A stretch of DNA of 64,000 bases from CALVGQ01 sp031551965 (GTDB lineage Bacteria; Bacillota_I; Bacilli_A; Erysipelotrichales; Erysipelotrichaceae), in contig JAVBMW010000015.1 of assembly GCA_031551965.1 (NCBI GenBank), positions 62,001-126,000 of the forward strand, written 5' to 3'. The first letter of the stretch is position 1. Each line of letters opens with the position of its first letter. Under the pieces are notes generated by a model. It made no database searches. It saw only the letters and a program-made list of their open reading frames with translations, and was not told the origin of the DNA. Both the position numbers and the translations under genes were made by a program. Below, one piece after another: positions 61,717 through 64,000 of the stretch.

Positions 61717-62613
61717 ATGTCAAACAACAATCAAATTGTTTATTCGATGTATCGACCAAGTAAAAAACCATTGGCTAATATTGTGATTGTTCATGGGATG
61801 ATGGAACATAGAAAACGTTATGATTATTTTGCTCGAGCTTTATGCGATGCAGGATTTGCGGTAATTACATATGATCAAAGAGGACATGGAGATTCAGTTT
61901 CAAATCCTGATGAATTAGGTTTTTTCGCGAATGAAAGAGGTTGGAAATTATTGATTCAGGATTGTAATGATGTTTGTGATCAAATCAAAAAAGAATATCC
62001 AAAGATTCCAACAATTTTATTTGGTCATAGTATGGGTTCGATCGTTGTACGTAGTTTTACGAAACGACATGATATCAATATTGAAGGACTTATTTTAAGT
62101 GGAGCTCCAAATTATCAACCAGCGGTTAAATTTGGTCATTTGGCAGCCCAAGCAATCAGTTTAGTTCAAGGACCTACTAAAAGAAGTGAATTGTTGCACA
62201 ATATGTCTGTTGGAGCTTTTAACAAAACAATTATGAATCCAAGAACGCCAAGTGATTGGATCAGTGTAAATGAAGAAAATGTGGATACTTATTTGAACGA
62301 CCCTTTATGTCAGTTTAAATTTACAAATAGTGCTTATGCAGATTTAATGTTTGGACTTCGAGATATTAATGATCTAATGCGTTGGGGTTGCAATAATCCT
62401 AATTTACCAATACTGTTTATTGCAGGTTCTGAGGATGTTTGTACAGGACTTGAAAAAGGATTGGATCATTCAATTGGACGTTTAAAAGAAGTGGGTTATA
62501 ACTATGTTGAAAGACGTGTATATCCCGGACTTCGTCATGAGATATTGAATGAAAAAGAAAGAGATCAAGTTATTACTGATGTAATTCAATGGATCAAACG
62601 TAATTGTTTGTGA
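61717..62613 (+). CDS. Alpha/beta hydrolase, monoacylglycerol-lipase-like
   Basis: 298 residues. VIVHGMMEHRKRYDYFARAL, DQRGHGDS, nucleophile FGHSMGS, Asp in IAGSEDVCT and His in GLRHEILNE: the full triad of the lysophospholipase/monoglyceride lipase group. Cytosolic. Ribosome site AAAGGAGAAATTT. Confidence 0.92.
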   Translation: MSNNNQIVYSMYRPSKKPLANIVIVHGMMEHRKRYDYFARALCDAGFAVITYDQRGHGDSVSNPDELGFFANERGWKLLIQDCNDVCDQIKKEYPKIPTILFGHSMGSIVVRSFTKRHDINIEGLILSGAPNYQPAVKFGHLAAQAISLVQGPTKRSELLHNMSVGAFNKTIMNPRTPSDWISVNEENVDTYLNDPLCQFKFTNSAYADLMFGLRDINDLMRWGCNNPNLPILFIAGSEDVCTGLEKGLDHSIGRLKEVGYNYVERRVYPGLRHEILNEKERDQVITDVIQWIKRNCL

Positions 62614-62630
62614 TTGACCATTGAAATTCA

Positions 62631-62659
62631 TTGACTTTTATAACGCTTTTATCTATAAT
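62631..62659 (+). promoter_or_regulatory. Consensus promoter of yceD-rpmF
   Basis: TTGACT and TATAAT with a 17-base spacer. An apparent upstream extension of the yceD frame into this promoter is rejected. Confidence 0.85.
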
Positions 62660-62687
62660 TAACACGTTAGCGAATAGGGTGATTAAC

Positions 62688-63194
62688 GTGAAATGGACGA
62701 AGATGGAGTTAATAAACCAGCCAGATGTTGAAATTGATGAAAGATTAACATTTGATTTAGGTCATTTTAACAAATTTGATCGTTTAAAAGATTTGCGTAA
62801 TGTTACCGTAAAGGGAAATGGGCATTATGACTGCTCGCTTCAAAGATTCAAGTGTATACTTGATTTGGCGGGAGAGATGGTTGTCCCTTGTGCTGTAACT
62901 CTAGAAGATGTTGTAGTTGATTTCGATTTTGATGCAGAACTGGAATATAGCTTTCTAAGTACTGATGATGAAGATGTGATCGAATGCAAAAAAGATTTTC
63001 TGGATCTTACTCCCCATGTATTTCAGCTTATCTTTGCTGAAGTACCACTAAAAGTTGTCAAAGAAGGGATTACATATCCTAAAGGAGACGGCTGGGAAGT
63101 GTTAACGGAAGAAGAATACAGGCAACAGACAAAAGATACTATTGACCCGCGTTTAGCAAAGTTAAGAGATTTTAAGTTCGATAAGGAAAATTAG
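62688..63194 (+). CDS. yceD: YceD/DUF177 protein
   Basis: 168 residues from GTG 62688, 5 nt after AGGGTGA. Conserved pattern: LQRFKCILDLAGEMVVPCAVTLEDVVVDFDFD and DDEDVIECKKDFLDLTPHVFQLIFAEVPLKV. Members precede rpmF in most bacteria and are linked to 23S rRNA or ribosomal protein handling. Twelve bases before rpmF. Confidence 0.92.
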   Translation: MKWTKMELINQPDVEIDERLTFDLGHFNKFDRLKDLRNVTVKGNGHYDCSLQRFKCILDLAGEMVVPCAVTLEDVVVDFDFDAELEYSFLSTDDEDVIECKKDFLDLTPHVFQLIFAEVPLKVVKEGITYPKGDGWEVLTEEEYRQQTKDTIDPRLAKLRDFKFDKEN

Positions 63195-63205
63195 GAGGTG
63201 CGAAT

Positions 63206-63355
63206 ATGGCTGTACAACAAAGAAGAGGATCTAAAACAAGAAAAGCAAAACGTAGAACACACTTCAAACTAACTGCTCCAACGTTAGTGAAATGTCCAAC
63301 ATGTGGTGAATACAAAATGTCACACCACGCTTGCCCATCTTGCCAAGCAAAATAA
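63206..63355 (+). CDS. rpmF: 50S ribosomal protein L32
   Basis: 49 residues: MAVQQRRGSKTRKAKRRTHFK, then CPTCGEYKMSHHACPSC, the zinc-binding four-Cys form (the L32 with metal). AGGAGGTG precedes the ATG. The yceD-rpmF pair is classical. Confidence 0.97.
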   Translation: MAVQQRRGSKTRKAKRRTHFKLTAPTLVKCPTCGEYKMSHHACPSCQAK

Positions 63356-63378
63356 TAACCTTAGGGTTATTTTTTTTT
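63354..63378 (+). terminator. Terminator after rpmF
   Basis: AATAACC pairs with GGGTTATT, followed by T8. Confidence 0.85.
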
Positions 63379-63450
63379 GAATTCTTACCTTTTTTGATAA
63401 AGTAAGGTTAATTTTAAGAAAAAAATAAAAAAATTTATAAAAATTCACAC

Positions 63451-63483
63451 AAAGACAAAATTCTACGGAGTTTTGTCTTTTTC
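63451..63483. terminator. Second hairpin with T-run, bidirectional
   Basis: AAAGACAAAA (63451-63460) pairs with TTTTGTCTTT (63471-63480), followed by TTC. It is 95 bases beyond the rpmF terminator and before the mraZ promoter. Confidence 0.65.
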
Positions 63484-63648
63484 TAATTGGGCTTTAATAG
63501 TTTTCAAGTTCAACTTCTTTGTTTAAAGTTTATAAATAATGTACATTTAAAAATAGAACTTGTATTTTTATGTCTAAAAATGTTAAAAAAAGCCCTATTT
63601 AAAAGGATATTTGAAGAAATTAACTCTTCCATTTTTTTTAGTTTCATA
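63484..63648. other. AT-rich intergenic stretch between the rpmF terminators and mraZ
   Basis: Together with 63379-63450 this AT-rich sequence contains no supportable gene. An opposite-strand frame (63510-63830) runs through the MraZ operator and into mraZ, so it is not accepted. Confidence 0.5.
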
Positions 63649-63694
63649 TATAATAGTGGTAGAAAGTGGTACACAGTGGTAGAAAGTGGGGGAC
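63649..63694 (+). promoter_or_regulatory. mraZ promoter with four-copy MraZ operator
   Basis: TATAAT (63649-63654) is directly followed by four 10-bp repeats AGTGGT/G starting at 63655, 63665, 63675 and 63685. Such tandem GTGG repeats with helical phasing are the known MraZ binding boxes. The operator overlaps the transcription start, implying autorepression of the division-wall cluster. Confidence 0.85.
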
Positions 63695-63699
63695 TAGCG

Positions 63700-64000
63700 A
63701 TGTTCATGGGCGAATTTAGACATTCGATCGATGCGAAATGCAGACTGATTATGCCTGCAAAATTTCGTGATGAACTTAAAGAGAACTTCATTATCACTCG
63801 TGGCTTGGATGGGTGCTTAACGGTGTACACTCAGGAGCAATGGCAAGTCGTATTTGAACAACTTAAAAAACTTCCAAATACGAAAAGAGAAACAAGGATG
63901 TACATCCACATGCTTACTTCTAAAGCTGTGGAATGCAATCCAGACAATCAAGGCCGTGTTTTGTTGCCACAAACTTTATTAAATGAAGCAAAGATCGAAA
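63700..64000 (+). CDS. mraZ: Transcriptional regulator MraZ (partial, cut by window end)
   Basis: First 100 residues: MFMGEFRHSIDAKCRLIMPAKFR, a SpoVT/AbrB-like fold unit; GRVLLPQTLL is the second unit. GGGGGACTAGCG precedes ATG 63700. First gene of the dcw division and wall cluster, which continues outside. Confidence 0.95.
   Translation, partial: MFMGEFRHSIDAKCRLIMPAKFRDELKENFIITRGLDGCLTVYTQEQWQVVFEQLKKLPNTKRETRMYIHMLTSKAVECNPDNQGRVLLPQTLLNEAKIE

Noticed and set aside
62631..62687. TTG start for yceD
   Set aside because: Would translate the consensus -35/-10 promoter; GTG 62688 has a ribosome site.
63510..63830. 106-aa frame opposite mraZ
   Set aside because: Covers the MraZ operator and mraZ coding on the other strand with no ribosome site; shadow frame.
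1..64000. CRISPR array or insertion sequence
   Set aside because: No regular repeat-spacer series and no transposase motif or terminal repeats seen.

Overview
The window is chromosomal DNA of a low-GC Gram-positive bacterium (Bacillota). Supporting signs are AT-rich codons, strong AGGAGG-type ribosome binding sites, short operons closed by hairpin/T-tract terminators, asnA, the acetylase-type lysine gene dapH, dppA, tmcAL-yceD-rpmF next to mraZ, and DUF969/DUF979/pcp. The style resembles Erysipelotrichia and relatives of Mollicutes; that placement is inference only.

Layout. 1-4022: right end of a prophage (tail-type protein end, an unusual amidase/phosphodiester-glycosidase endolysin, holin, holin-like accessory protein), followed by a cargo pair (Panacea/SocA-domain protein plus coiled-coil membrane protein). 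4070-4309: tRNA-Glu/tRNA-Trp operon on the minus strand. 4374-6883: uridine phosphorylase, a type IV prepilin-like protein and an Nei/Fpg-like protein without the usual N-terminal proline. 7022-14134: compact Tad/Flp-type pilus operon with its own large secreted protein. 14223-20143: HAD phosphatase, CYTH-like protein, dapF-dapH, asnA, LUD protein and a CmpB-type membrane protein. 20185-29683: a 1766-residue surface protein divergent from a LytTR regulator / secreted protein / 7TMR-DISM kinase operon.

29655-36867 is a one-directional run of small accessory genes: P-loop kinase, Fic, pyrophosphatase-like, DUF4375, GNAT, HTH, SAP, three Nudix, DUF3795, MBL and SRPBCC. It holds one decayed gene and one probable frameshift. 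36943-45843: esterase, tRNA-Ser, a sortase-type YDG surface protein, a DUF362 ferredoxin, a SWIM-SNF2 helicase and nadE. 46031-50198: a DUF3990-like possible ADP-ribosyltransferase with a small partner, DUF969-DUF979-pcp, and a GNAT protein followed by two tiny tandem paralogues, the first apparently lacking a normal start codon. 50283-51590: RNA m5U methyltransferase.

51591-55306 is the most novel part. It contains an AT-rich 490-bp region with Spo0A-box-like sequences, a 71-residue secreted Cys/His peptide, an HTH-TPR (Rgg/PlcR-like) regulator, a radical-SAM/SPASM-like protein that keeps the SPASM cysteines but has lost the CxxxCxxC motif, and a stand-alone Spo0A C-terminal DNA-binding domain. 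Together they look like an undescribed regulated peptide system. 55396-64000 returns to core genes: yebC, tagD-like, dppA, ornithine-cyclodeaminase-like, GH2 glycosidase, tmcAL, hydrolase, yceD, rpmF and the start of mraZ behind a four-copy MraZ operator.
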